From WRGT01 sp964450405 (GTDB taxonomy: Bacteria; Spirochaetota; UBA4802; UBA5550), in contig CAYVCQ010000011.1 of NCBI GenBank assembly GCA_964450405.1, positions 61,387 through 125,386 of the forward strand: a stretch of DNA of 64,000 nt, read 5' to 3'. The first letter of the stretch is position 1; each line of letters starts with the position of its first letter. Below the pieces are notes generated by a model. It had not been told where the DNA came from, ran no database searches, and saw only the letters and a list, made by a program, of their open reading frames with translations. Of the stretch, positions 55,570-62,886 are shown piece after piece. The position numbers and the translations under genes are program-made.

Positions 55570-56841
55570 TTAATCCGGAAAAAATATATGAATAACAGTA
55601 CCGTCACCACTGCTCTGTGCCCATATCTTCCCGCCATGGGCTGCGGAAATTTTTTTTGCAATGGAGAGTCCAAGTCCGAATCCGCCGGTTTCTCTTGATC
55701 GTGAAAGATCTGTTCTGTAGAACGGCTCAAAAATACGATCCAGATCCTCCTGTTTTATGCCGATTCCATGGTCGCGCACCGACACTGTAACTCCGCCATC
55801 AACCTCTGACGAGGTAATTATCACAGGTTTTTCCTGATCAGAATATTTTACTGCATTTTCAATTATATTTCTGAATAGTGTTTCAATTTTACTTCGATCC
55901 CCGTTAATCGTCAGATTGTCGAACTCAACCGTAATCTGATGGACTATGCCTATTCTTGAAATGATCTCCTGGAGCAGATCTTTCAGTAAAAAATTTTCTC
56001 TTTTAATCACAAGCTTTGTCCCGTCAAAACTTCCGTTTTCCAGAAGTTCATGTATCATTTTATCCATACTGCGGAGATCCTCCCGCATACTTTCGGTAAG
56101 TTCATTCTGGTCAACCATCTCAAGTGCAACGTTAACCCTGGTAAGAGGGGAGCGGAGTTCGTGACTAACATCATACAGCAGCTGTTCCTTGAGCTTGATC
56201 ATCTCCAGAAGTTTTCTGTTCATTTCATTGAAGGTTTCACTAAGACGGCCAAGTTCGTCGCTACCCTGGGGAGGAATAATGTAGTTGAAATTTCCCGAAG
56301 CAATTTCATGCATCCCGCGAGTAAGCTGTTTAACCGGTCTAAGTGATCTCTTGATCAGAAAATATGACCCCAGCAGAACTAAAGTAATGAATAGAATTAC
56401 TCTTAGTATGATGCTGTCATGATCAGTGAAGCGGCTGCTGCGTGCTATAAAATATATTTTCCTTCCTGAATTTTCTTTAATTGCAACCGGTCTCCCTTTG
56501 TTGAAGAAAAACATTGTAGATCCGTATTCATGGTAAGCCCATTTATGGCGCATTAGAGATGTTAAATCTACTCCTGATTTGTTGGAGTTAAAATTTTCAA
56601 TATATATATCAAATCCTGTGATATCGGAGAGAAGATCTATCTTCTTCCGGTCCGGAGGGTTGCCTATATCTGTGACTAAATATTCCAGGAACAGATCAAC
56701 AGGCTGCATCCATTGAGGTACTGCACCCTGCTGAATATAATATCTGAAAAATAATCCTACGATAATATTTATAAAAAGAACAGTGAGGCAGATGATGAGA
56801 AATATTTTAGCAAAGAGGGATTTTTTTATAAGATGTATCAT
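55570..56841 (-). CDS. Sensor histidine kinase, CpxA-like
   Basis: The ATG at 56841 overlaps the regulator stop in ATGA and has a GGGAGA site, so it is preferred over one at 56877. From this start the order is a helix (about 10-32), a periplasmic loop (about 35-140), a helix (about 146-163), HAMP (about 164-215), HisKA with H227 in LLYDVSHELRSPL, and HATPase (FRNIIENAVKYSD, RDHGIGI, GGFGLGLSIAK). This is the CpxA/EnvZ plan. With the OmpR-type regulator and LTxxQ lipoprotein it resembles the Cpx envelope-stress system. Confidence 0.93.
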   Translation of the reverse strand: MIHLIKKSLFAKIFLIICLTVLFINIIVGLFFRYYIQQGAVPQWMQPVDLFLEYLVTDIGNPPDRKKIDLLSDITGFDIYIENFNSNKSGVDLTSLMRHKWAYHEYGSTMFFFNKGRPVAIKENSGRKIYFIARSSRFTDHDSIILRVILFITLVLLGSYFLIKRSLRPVKQLTRGMHEIASGNFNYIIPPQGSDELGRLSETFNEMNRKLLEMIKLKEQLLYDVSHELRSPLTRVNVALEMVDQNELTESMREDLRSMDKMIHELLENGSFDGTKLVIKRENFLLKDLLQEIISRIGIVHQITVEFDNLTINGDRSKIETLFRNIIENAVKYSDQEKPVIITSSEVDGGVTVSVRDHGIGIKQEDLDRIFEPFYRTDLSRSRETGGFGLGLSIAKKISAAHGGKIWAQSSGDGTVIHIFFPD

Positions 56842-57527
56842 TTTTTTCTCCCTATAAATTTGTATCCGCTCCCCCATATGGTTTTGATGTAATCGGGTTT
56901 TTTGGGGTCGTCACCCAGTTTCTGCCTTAGTCTGCTTATGAGAACATCTATCGAGCGGTCGAAGGTGTCGCCTTCATCGTGTCCTTTGATTTTATCGAGT
57001 ATTGCATCCCGGTCAAAGAGAATTCCGGGGTTTCTGGAAAACATTATCAGCAAGTAGTATTCCATTGTTGTCAATTCCACAAGTGTATTGTTTATAAATA
57101 CTTCATGCCGTTTGTAGTCTATTTTTAAATCGCCGAATTCTTCAATCTCCTTCTCATGCTTGTCCGAAACTCTGCGCAGTACAGACTGTATCCGCGCCAC
57201 GAGTTCCCGCGGTTCAAATGGTTTAGGAAGATAATCATCGGCGCCAATCTCAAGACCCACCACCTTGTCCGAGAGATCCCCCCGTGCAGTGAGCATAATT
57301 ACAGGAACAGTTGAACGCTCGCGTAGCTCATGGAGGACCTTGAATCCGTCCTTTCCGGGAAGCATAACATCAAGAATTATAATATCAGGGGAGAGCCGCT
57401 GGTATTCGGTGAGTGCATCATCACCATTTGAAACAGTGAATGTTTCAAATCCGTACGTGGAAAAGTAGCCGGTTAAGAGTGATGCAAGTTTCTTATCATC
57501 ATCTACTATTAATATTTTCTCTTTCAC
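56838..57527 (-). CDS. OmpR-family response regulator, CpxR-like
   Basis: The receiver (1-120) has phospho-Asp D53 in IILDVMLPGKDG and Lys in LPKPFEP. The winged-helix domain (about 130-228) has LVELTTMEYYLLIMFSRNPG, FDRSIDVLISRLRQKLGDD and IKTIWGSGYKF. At 229 residues it has standard length. It is translationally coupled to the kinase downstream and lies 174 bases from the LTxxQ lipoprotein gene on the same strand. Likely an envelope-stress regulator. Confidence 0.95.
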   Translation of the reverse strand: MKEKILIVDDDKKLASLLTGYFSTYGFETFTVSNGDDALTEYQRLSPDIIILDVMLPGKDGFKVLHELRERSTVPVIMLTARGDLSDKVVGLEIGADDYLPKPFEPRELVARIQSVLRRVSDKHEKEIEEFGDLKIDYKRHEVFINNTLVELTTMEYYLLIMFSRNPGILFDRDAILDKIKGHDEGDTFDRSIDVLISRLRQKLGDDPKKPDYIKTIWGSGYKFIGRKK

Positions 57528-57577
57528 CGGCTCCTCCGCAAAATTGAGGTATTATTTTGATTTGATTTTCGATTCTC

Positions 57578-57693
57578 TGTCATTCCGGTTTTGCGTCTTC
57601 CAAGCTTGCATATACCGGAATCTCACAAAATAAGTTTAAAATACTTTTTTGTATGAGATTCCGGTATTTCGCTACGCTGCAACCGGAATGACA
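57578..57693. repeat. TGTCATTCCGG palindromic repeat, copy B
   Basis: A 116-bp copy, nearly identical to 4558-4673 and in the same orientation. It sits between the LTxxQ lipoprotein gene and the response-regulator gene, inside what could be one transcript. Confidence 0.9.
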
Positions 57694-57701
57694 TGGAAGA
57701 A

Positions 57702-58142
57702 TCAGTCTTTATCTTTAAATCTATCTTCCATATGTTCGGCAATTTTCTTTTTCTGATCTGATGTCAGAATTGAATGAAATTCAACAATTTTATCGGCAAT
57801 GAAAGTTTTATTACTGTTTAATCTTTCTATCTGTTTGTCGATAAATTTTATTACCGTTGCGCGGTCAAGGGAATCTTTTTTTACAAGTTCAATCGCTTCT
57901 TTATGAGTTGCTTCACGGTTCGGTTTCTCATCCTTGATTTTTGCAATAACATCTTTTTTGAGAGCATCAAGTTTTACATCCTGAGCCTTGTCGAAATCGA
58001 GCATCCAGGATATATGTTTCATGCCCTTTTCCACTCTCTTTTCAGGGGAAGCATCATGACCGCAGCGTGAACATGCACTGAAAGCCATCGCTGATAAAGC
58101 TATTACTGCTACAGCTATCGTTAGTTTTGATCCTTTTTTCAT
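57702..58142 (-). CDS. CpxP/Spy-like LTxxQ periplasmic protein (probable lipoprotein)
   Basis: The ATG at 58142 has an AGAGG site; the frame upstream to 58190 is not needed. The signal sequence ends AFSAC (lipobox-like), then SRCGHDASPEKR. The rest is helical and charged with LTSDQKKKIAEHMEDR near the C-terminus, the LTxxQ motif of Spy/CpxP chaperones. It probably senses or buffers misfolded envelope proteins and feeds back on the CpxA-like kinase encoded downstream. Confidence 0.82.
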   Translation of the reverse strand: MKKGSKLTIAVAVIALSAMAFSACSRCGHDASPEKRVEKGMKHISWMLDFDKAQDVKLDALKKDVIAKIKDEKPNREATHKEAIELVKKDSLDRATVIKFIDKQIERLNSNKTFIADKIVEFHSILTSDQKKKIAEHMEDRFKDKD

Positions 58143-58304
58143 ACTATTACCTCTTTTTGATAAATTTGCGTTAAACGCATTAAAGAGCATTGCTCTCTTG
58201 ATGTCAGAACAATAATTTATCGTGATTAATAGATTATGTCGAAATATTACAAATTGTAACTTTTTTATTATTAAAAAATTTTTTTAAAAAAAATAAAAAA
58301 TAAT

Positions 58305-58332
58305 TTGACAATTTTCCTTATGTTTCTATACA
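58305..58332 (+). promoter_or_regulatory. trp promoter
   Basis: TTGACA (58305-58310) and TATACA (58327-58332) are spaced by 16 bases. A long palindrome overlaps the -10, and the leader ORF begins 30 bases downstream. Confidence 0.75.
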
Positions 58333-58349
58333 TAGAAACATAAGGAAAA
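58312..58349. promoter_or_regulatory. 38-bp perfect palindrome over the trp promoter (operator)
   Basis: Arms of 18 bases (58312-58329 and 58332-58349) are perfect inverted repeats around a 2-base centre; each arm includes CCTTATGTTTCTAT or its complement. It covers the spacer, the -10 and the start region, the place for a repressor site. It does not match the E. coli TrpR consensus. Confidence 0.8.
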
Positions 58350-58361
58350 AGGAGTATTGAT

Positions 58362-58412
58362 ATGATTTACAGACAGATATCTCTCTGCACATGGCGTCTC
58401 ATTAACATATAA
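58362..58412 (+). CDS. trp leader peptide (16 codons, one Trp)
   Basis: A strong AGGAG site precedes ATG at 58362. The peptide MIYRQISLCTWRLINI ends at TAA 58410-58412 and contains a single Trp codon at position 11 next to Arg. Hairpins and an intrinsic terminator follow before trpE, so it fits a ribosome-mediated attenuation leader, though classic trp leaders carry tandem Trp codons. Confidence 0.6.
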   Translation: MIYRQISLCTWRLINI

Positions 58413-58423
58413 CCCTGTTTTAT

Positions 58424-58462
58424 GGTCAGTACTGACCTGAAAGAGGGATTCCCGCTTTCAGG
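58424..58462 (+). promoter_or_regulatory. Alternative leader hairpins
   Basis: GGTCAGT/ACTGACC (58424-58437) and CCTGAAAG/CTTTCAGG (58436-58443 with 58455-58462) overlap by two bases, so the two hairpins exclude each other. They lie between the leader peptide and the terminator, where anti-terminator switching would occur. Confidence 0.5.
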
Positions 58463-58476
58463 CAAATTATAGATTT

Positions 58477-58505
58477 AAGCCGCGGAGGCAAACCGCGGCT
58501 TTTTT
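58477..58505 (+). terminator. Intrinsic terminator/attenuator before trpE
   Basis: A 9-bp GC-rich stem AAGCCGCGG / CCGCGGCTT with a 7-base loop is followed at once by TTTTT, 20 bases before the trpE start. Read-through must be regulated for trpE to be expressed. Confidence 0.9.
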
Positions 58506-58524
58506 AATTTTAAGGAGAATTATT

Positions 58525-59988
58525 ATGAATTATTATAAACAGAGTATAGAAACACTTGCAGAGACCTACAACAGAATTCCGTTATTCAGAGAACTGAATA
58601 TCAGCTCGCTCGACTTTCTCTCACTGCTGAAGGCTATGAGAGATGACGAGCATTTTATATTTCTTGAAAGCGCGGGAAAAACTAAAACTAAAGGGAGATT
58701 TTCATATCTCTGTTTTAATCCGTCTTCTGTGATAACAGCATACAGCAATTATATTGTGCAGCAGAAAAATGGTGTAACAGAAAGAATAGAAAAATCGGTA
58801 TTTGAATTTCTAGATGGTGAACTTAAAAAATTTAATTCTCCCGATACGGATATGTTCGGAGATTTTAATGGCGGCTATGCGGGATACATCGGGTACGAGG
58901 CTATCAACAAAACCGGAATCCTTCGTAAAGCTGTTAAGTTTGATGATAATCATCCCATGGCGGAACTTCTTCTTGTTGATGAATTTGTAGTGTACGATAA
59001 TTACACAGAAAAATATTACGTATCGGCTTCGATATATACATCTGAAGGTGAATTAAATACTCTTGTGCGGAAGATAAATGAAAGACTTGCGGAACTTGAA
59101 TCGTATGTTCTGAAAATTATTACCGGTGAAAAAATAAGTTATCTGCCTTCAAGACCTGTTGACATAACAATGGAATATATGGAGAGCGAAGGAGAATTTT
59201 TAAATAAGATAAAAAATGTTAAGGATCTTATCTCCAGCGGAGAGATCATTCAGGCGGTAATAAGCCGGAGGATGGAGGTGAGAGAAAGGATCACGCCATA
59301 TAACTTTTATCTCAAAATACGGAATGTAAATCCATCGCCGTATATGTACATGCTGAAAATGGGGAACCGTTATATTACAGGATGCTCTCCAGAAACGCAT
59401 CTTAAAATAAGAAAAAATATAATGCACCTTAAACCGATTGCCGGTACTGCACCTATTCCTGCATCTGCAAAAGATAAAAGAATAGTGCGGAAGGAACTTC
59501 TTCTGGACAGAAAAGAGCGTGCCGAGCACCTTATGCTTGTAGATCTTGCACGGAATGACCTGAGCAGAATCGCAGAGAAGGGGAGTGTGCTGGTGAATGG
59601 TTTCATGAGAGTCGAAGACTACTCTCATGTAATGCATATAGTCTCCGATGTTACCGGTGTTATGAAAAAAGAGGCGTCTATCATAGATGCATTCAGATTC
59701 AGTTTTCCGGCAGGAACAGTTACCGGAGCGCCAAAGGTCCGTGCGGTTGAGATTATAAACGAAGTGGAAATGATGCCGCGTGAGGCTTATGCCGGTGCCG
59801 TTGGATACTTCGGCTTTAACAAAACAAGCGATACATGCATCACGATACGGAGTGCATTCTTTGATGAGGAAGGAGTTCACCTTCAGGCGGGAGCTGGTAT
59901 TGTTTACGACAGTGTTCCGGAGAAGGAGAGTATTGAGATAAGCAACAAGCTGGGAGCACTGACAGATAGTCTGGGGTATGCGGTGTAA
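58525..59988 (+). CDS. trpE: Anthranilate synthase component I
   Basis: At 487 residues it has TrpE hallmarks: the feedback motif L47-E48-S49 in FIFLESAGK, the chorismate-binding core KPIAGTAP, LARNDLSRIA, YSHVMHIVSDV and FPAGTVTGAPKVRA. PIAGT (rather than PIKGT) favours TrpE over PabB. The Arg that normally follows PIAGT is Ala here. It makes anthranilate from chorismate with TrpG. An AAGGAG site and the upstream attenuator support tryptophan control. The rest of the trp pathway is not in the window. Confidence 0.92.
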   Translation: MNYYKQSIETLAETYNRIPLFRELNISSLDFLSLLKAMRDDEHFIFLESAGKTKTKGRFSYLCFNPSSVITAYSNYIVQQKNGVTERIEKSVFEFLDGELKKFNSPDTDMFGDFNGGYAGYIGYEAINKTGILRKAVKFDDNHPMAELLLVDEFVVYDNYTEKYYVSASIYTSEGELNTLVRKINERLAELESYVLKIITGEKISYLPSRPVDITMEYMESEGEFLNKIKNVKDLISSGEIIQAVISRRMEVRERITPYNFYLKIRNVNPSPYMYMLKMGNRYITGCSPETHLKIRKNIMHLKPIAGTAPIPASAKDKRIVRKELLLDRKERAEHLMLVDLARNDLSRIAEKGSVLVNGFMRVEDYSHVMHIVSDVTGVMKKEASIIDAFRFSFPAGTVTGAPKVRAVEIINEVEMMPREAYAGAVGYFGFNKTSDTCITIRSAFFDEEGVHLQAGAGIVYDSVPEKESIEISNKLGALTDSLGYAV

Positions 59989-60042
59989 AAATGCTGGAAT
60001 GCAGTTAAATCCCACGGAAGGAAATAGTTCAGGAGAAATTTT

Positions 60043-60606
60043 ATGATACTTATGATTGATAATTACGATTCGTTTTCATATAACATTGTTCACTGCTTTG
60101 AGTCCATGGGATACGAAGTTGATGTTCTAATGAATGACCATGATATAGATGCTATAGATTTTAAAAAATACTCATCGATAGTAATCTCACCCGGACCCTC
60201 AAGTCCCGACAATGCCGGAATAACACTTGAGGTTATCAGGAGAAATCCGGGATTACCTCTTCTGGGAATATGTCTTGGAATGCAGTCAATAGTTCAGGAA
60301 TATGGCGGACGGATAGTCCGGGCTCCGGAGATTGTACATGGAAAACAGGATATTATCAGTCATACCGGTGAGAATATTTTCCATGATATCCCTCAGAGAT
60401 TTAAAGCAGTGAGATATCACTCCCTCTGCGCAGAAAAAGAAAGTTTTCCCGGAATACTTGAGATCGAAGCTTACTCCACAGATGGAGTAATTCAGGGAGT
60501 AAGTCACAAAGAGCTCCCGGTTTTCGGGATACAGTTTCACCCGGAATCATATATGACAGAGCATGGAATTAAACTTCTCAAAAATTTTATAGAGATCGGC
60601 AGCTGA
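60043..60606 (+). CDS. trpG: Anthranilate synthase component II (glutamine amidotransferase)
   Basis: The 187-residue class I amidotransferase has the catalytic triad C77 (GICLGMQ), H166 and E168 (QFHPES), and the N-terminal IDNYDSFSYNIV. It supplies ammonia from glutamine to TrpE. It follows trpE by 54 bases with an AGGAG site. Family members can also serve PabB, but pairing with TrpE and the leader favours TrpG. Confidence 0.93.
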   Translation: MILMIDNYDSFSYNIVHCFESMGYEVDVLMNDHDIDAIDFKKYSSIVISPGPSSPDNAGITLEVIRRNPGLPLLGICLGMQSIVQEYGGRIVRAPEIVHGKQDIISHTGENIFHDIPQRFKAVRYHSLCAEKESFPGILEIEAYSTDGVIQGVSHKELPVFGIQFHPESYMTEHGIKLLKNFIEIGS

Positions 60607-60626
60607 AGCATCTCTGGGGATTTTAA

Positions 60627-60664
60627 ATGAAAAAGGCCCGGTTTTTTAATCAGGCCTTTTTCAT
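60627..60664 (+). terminator. Terminator after trpG
   Basis: A 12-bp stem ATGAAAAAGGCC / GGCCTTTTTCAT with a 14-base loop ends in a T-rich run, 21 bases after the trpG stop. Confidence 0.85.
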
Positions 60665-60904
60665 TTTATTATTTTCTTGATTTTTTCTTCTCAATGGTTA
60701 TCTTTATAATTAAAGTTATCGGATCTTAAATAAATATTTTCTGTTTTTCAGCATGGAAATACTTTTTAGAGGAGTAACAAAACAGCAGGTAATTATTGAA
60801 TCCCGGAATCGAAAGCGAGGGGAAAAGAAATTTTGCTGCAAGTTTATCAGCAGTTACTTAAAGGAAACGATTATTTCTTAATTATTAACTTCAGGAGAAA
60901 TCAA

Positions 60905-62473
60905 ATGACAAAGTTTAAAATTGCCGGTATAATTTTTTTACTTCTTATTGTTACAAATTCATTCGCTCAGAAAAAAAAGCCCGCAGCTGCAGTAAAAGAA
61001 ACTCCAAAAGAAGAGACTGTACCTGCCGAGAATGGCGGTGGAGAGAACTTCGGTGCAGATACCGGTAAAGAAGAACCGGGCGCAGTAGACTTCGGACTTG
61101 GCGGGGTTTTTGGAGCGGTCACCATCGATGGTAAAAACTATCAGCAGATGGGACTGAGACCTGAGATTCGTCTATGGAAACTTGGAGTGGGGCTTGACTT
61201 GAACATACTCCTTGATGAAGAGGGTAAGGTCAGAGAGGTTGACTGGAATAATAAGAAAGCATACATCGACAAGGTTTACTACGTCAGCTGGGGAAAGAAG
61301 GACGATCCTTTCTATTTTAAATACGGCGGACTGGAGTCTACAACGCTTGGGTATGGAACCATAATAAACGGATATACTAACCTTCTTGAGTACCCCACAT
61401 ATAAACGTCAGGGGCTTGAACTATCGGTTGATACAACCTATGCCGGAATGGAGCTGATAGTGGGAAACTTCAAGGATGTTGCCGGTCATAACCCCGCAGT
61501 AATGGGTGGAGGAAGAATATATGTTAAGCCCTTCAGCAGGCTGCAGATTGGAGGCTCCATCGGCGGAGATCTGAATGAGTATAAGGGCCTTCGCGATACA
61601 GATGATGACGGATATCCCGATGAGGTGGATATGTATCCTGAAGATCCTAATCATGTAACAGAGATAGATTATTTTGCCGATAAGTTAGGTGTTGCAGAAA
61701 ACAATCCTACAATACTTGCTCTTGTCGCAGCCGGTTTAATATCACCGATTTCAAAAAGTCAGCTGACAAATTATTCTACACATAGATCTATGACCGGTTT
61801 CTGGGCTGTGGATGCCGGTTTAAAACTTATTGATTCCGATTTTTTCGATGTAGATTTATACTCACAGTTTTCAAAATCCTTTAATACCGGCGGATGGGGA
61901 TATACCGCTCCCGGTATAAAGTTAACCGGCGGAAAACTTTTTGAAATCTATGGTGATTACAGACAGCAGTCCGATGATTTCATATTCGGTTATTATAATG
62001 ATACCTATGATCTGGAACGTGCAAAATATGTATCCGACGCGGCAGGTAATCTTTCAGTTGATACAAAAAAAGATAAGCTTAATAAAGCGATTTCCTCAAG
62101 AGGATATCTTGCGGGACTTAAAATTAATTTCTTTGATATAATTACCGGTAAGGGCGAGTATCAGGATATGAAGTGGGGAAGGGATGAAAAAATAAGCAAT
62201 AAGTCATTAAAGGGCGAGCTTTCTCTTAATAAAGATTTAATTCCGATGATTTCAAAAGCAAAGGCATATTATGTTCAGAACAATGTAAAAAAAATTCAGT
62301 GGAAAACTGAGAGTACCGTGATGGGCGGAATTGTCGGACTGGGAGTTGCAGAGGGTGTCACTATAGATTTTAAATATCTCATTACATATGAAGACAAGAA
62401 TGGCGATGGCAAAATTAACGGAAAAGATGAAGAGATCAGAAATGTAAGTGTATCAACAAGCTCAACGTTCTAG
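60905..62473 (+). CDS. Outer-membrane porin-like protein with TSP3/EF-hand-like loops
   Basis: The ATG at 60905 has an AGGAG site; the frame from 60833 is an extension. A signal peptide (1-22, NSFAQ) is followed by a Lys/Ala/Glu-rich linker and a long run of barrel strands ending STSSTF. Two Asp-rich loops stand out: DTDDDGYPDEVDMYPEDPNH (about 240), the thrombospondin type-3 pattern, and DKNGDGKINGKDEE (about 500), an EF-hand/dockerin-like loop. Both should bind calcium. It may be a surface barrel stabilised by calcium. Function unknown. Confidence 0.72.
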   Translation: MTKFKIAGIIFLLLIVTNSFAQKKKPAAAVKETPKEETVPAENGGGENFGADTGKEEPGAVDFGLGGVFGAVTIDGKNYQQMGLRPEIRLWKLGVGLDLNILLDEEGKVREVDWNNKKAYIDKVYYVSWGKKDDPFYFKYGGLESTTLGYGTIINGYTNLLEYPTYKRQGLELSVDTTYAGMELIVGNFKDVAGHNPAVMGGGRIYVKPFSRLQIGGSIGGDLNEYKGLRDTDDDGYPDEVDMYPEDPNHVTEIDYFADKLGVAENNPTILALVAAGLISPISKSQLTNYSTHRSMTGFWAVDAGLKLIDSDFFDVDLYSQFSKSFNTGGWGYTAPGIKLTGGKLFEIYGDYRQQSDDFIFGYYNDTYDLERAKYVSDAAGNLSVDTKKDKLNKAISSRGYLAGLKINFFDIITGKGEYQDMKWGRDEKISNKSLKGELSLNKDLIPMISKAKAYYVQNNVKKIQWKTESTVMGGIVGLGVAEGVTIDFKYLITYEDKNGDGKINGKDEEIRNVSVSTSSTF

Positions 62474-62503
62474 AAGTTTTATCTTAGGGGGATGTTTATT
62501 GCA

Positions 62504-62644
62504 TGTCATCCCGGCTGTAGCTTTGGCGGAATGCCGGGATCTCATAGAACTGGTATAATTATAAGTAAAAAGCAGTATGTAAATATAAACACAGTATGAG
62601 ATTCCGGTATTTGCAAGAACTGAAGTTGCAAAACCGGAATGACA
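62504..62644. repeat. TGTCATTCCGG palindromic repeat, copy D
   Basis: A 141-bp copy in the orientation of copy C, with a longer AT-rich centre (about 62550-62600). Ends are TGTCATCCCGG and CCGGAATGACA. It lies just after the porin-like gene. Confidence 0.85.
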
Positions 62645-62886
62645 CCTTTGAAATCAAATATACCGGGTTAAAGAAGGGTATAACCACTGAGAATAGTTTG
62701 CTACCAATGTAAGGTTGCAGTATCTAATATTTAACTATTGACTAATAATTCATGTTTTGTTAAATTATTATAATACAGAGTGTTTATTTAATAGTTTTCA
62801 TTTAATCTTTTATTTCTGGTAGCCAGTATTAAGCTTTGTAAAAAATGAGTGCAGCCGGTGCACTATAAAAGTGAGGGTTTTATTCT

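Noticed and set aside
58362..58505. T-box riboswitch upstream of trpE
   Set aside because: The conserved T-box TGGNACCGCG sequence is missing; a short ORF with a ribosome site is present instead.
59200..60015. 271-codon open frame antisense to trpE
   Set aside because: It is a shadow of the clear trpE gene: no ribosome site, Cys/His-rich unlikely composition and no recognisable domain.
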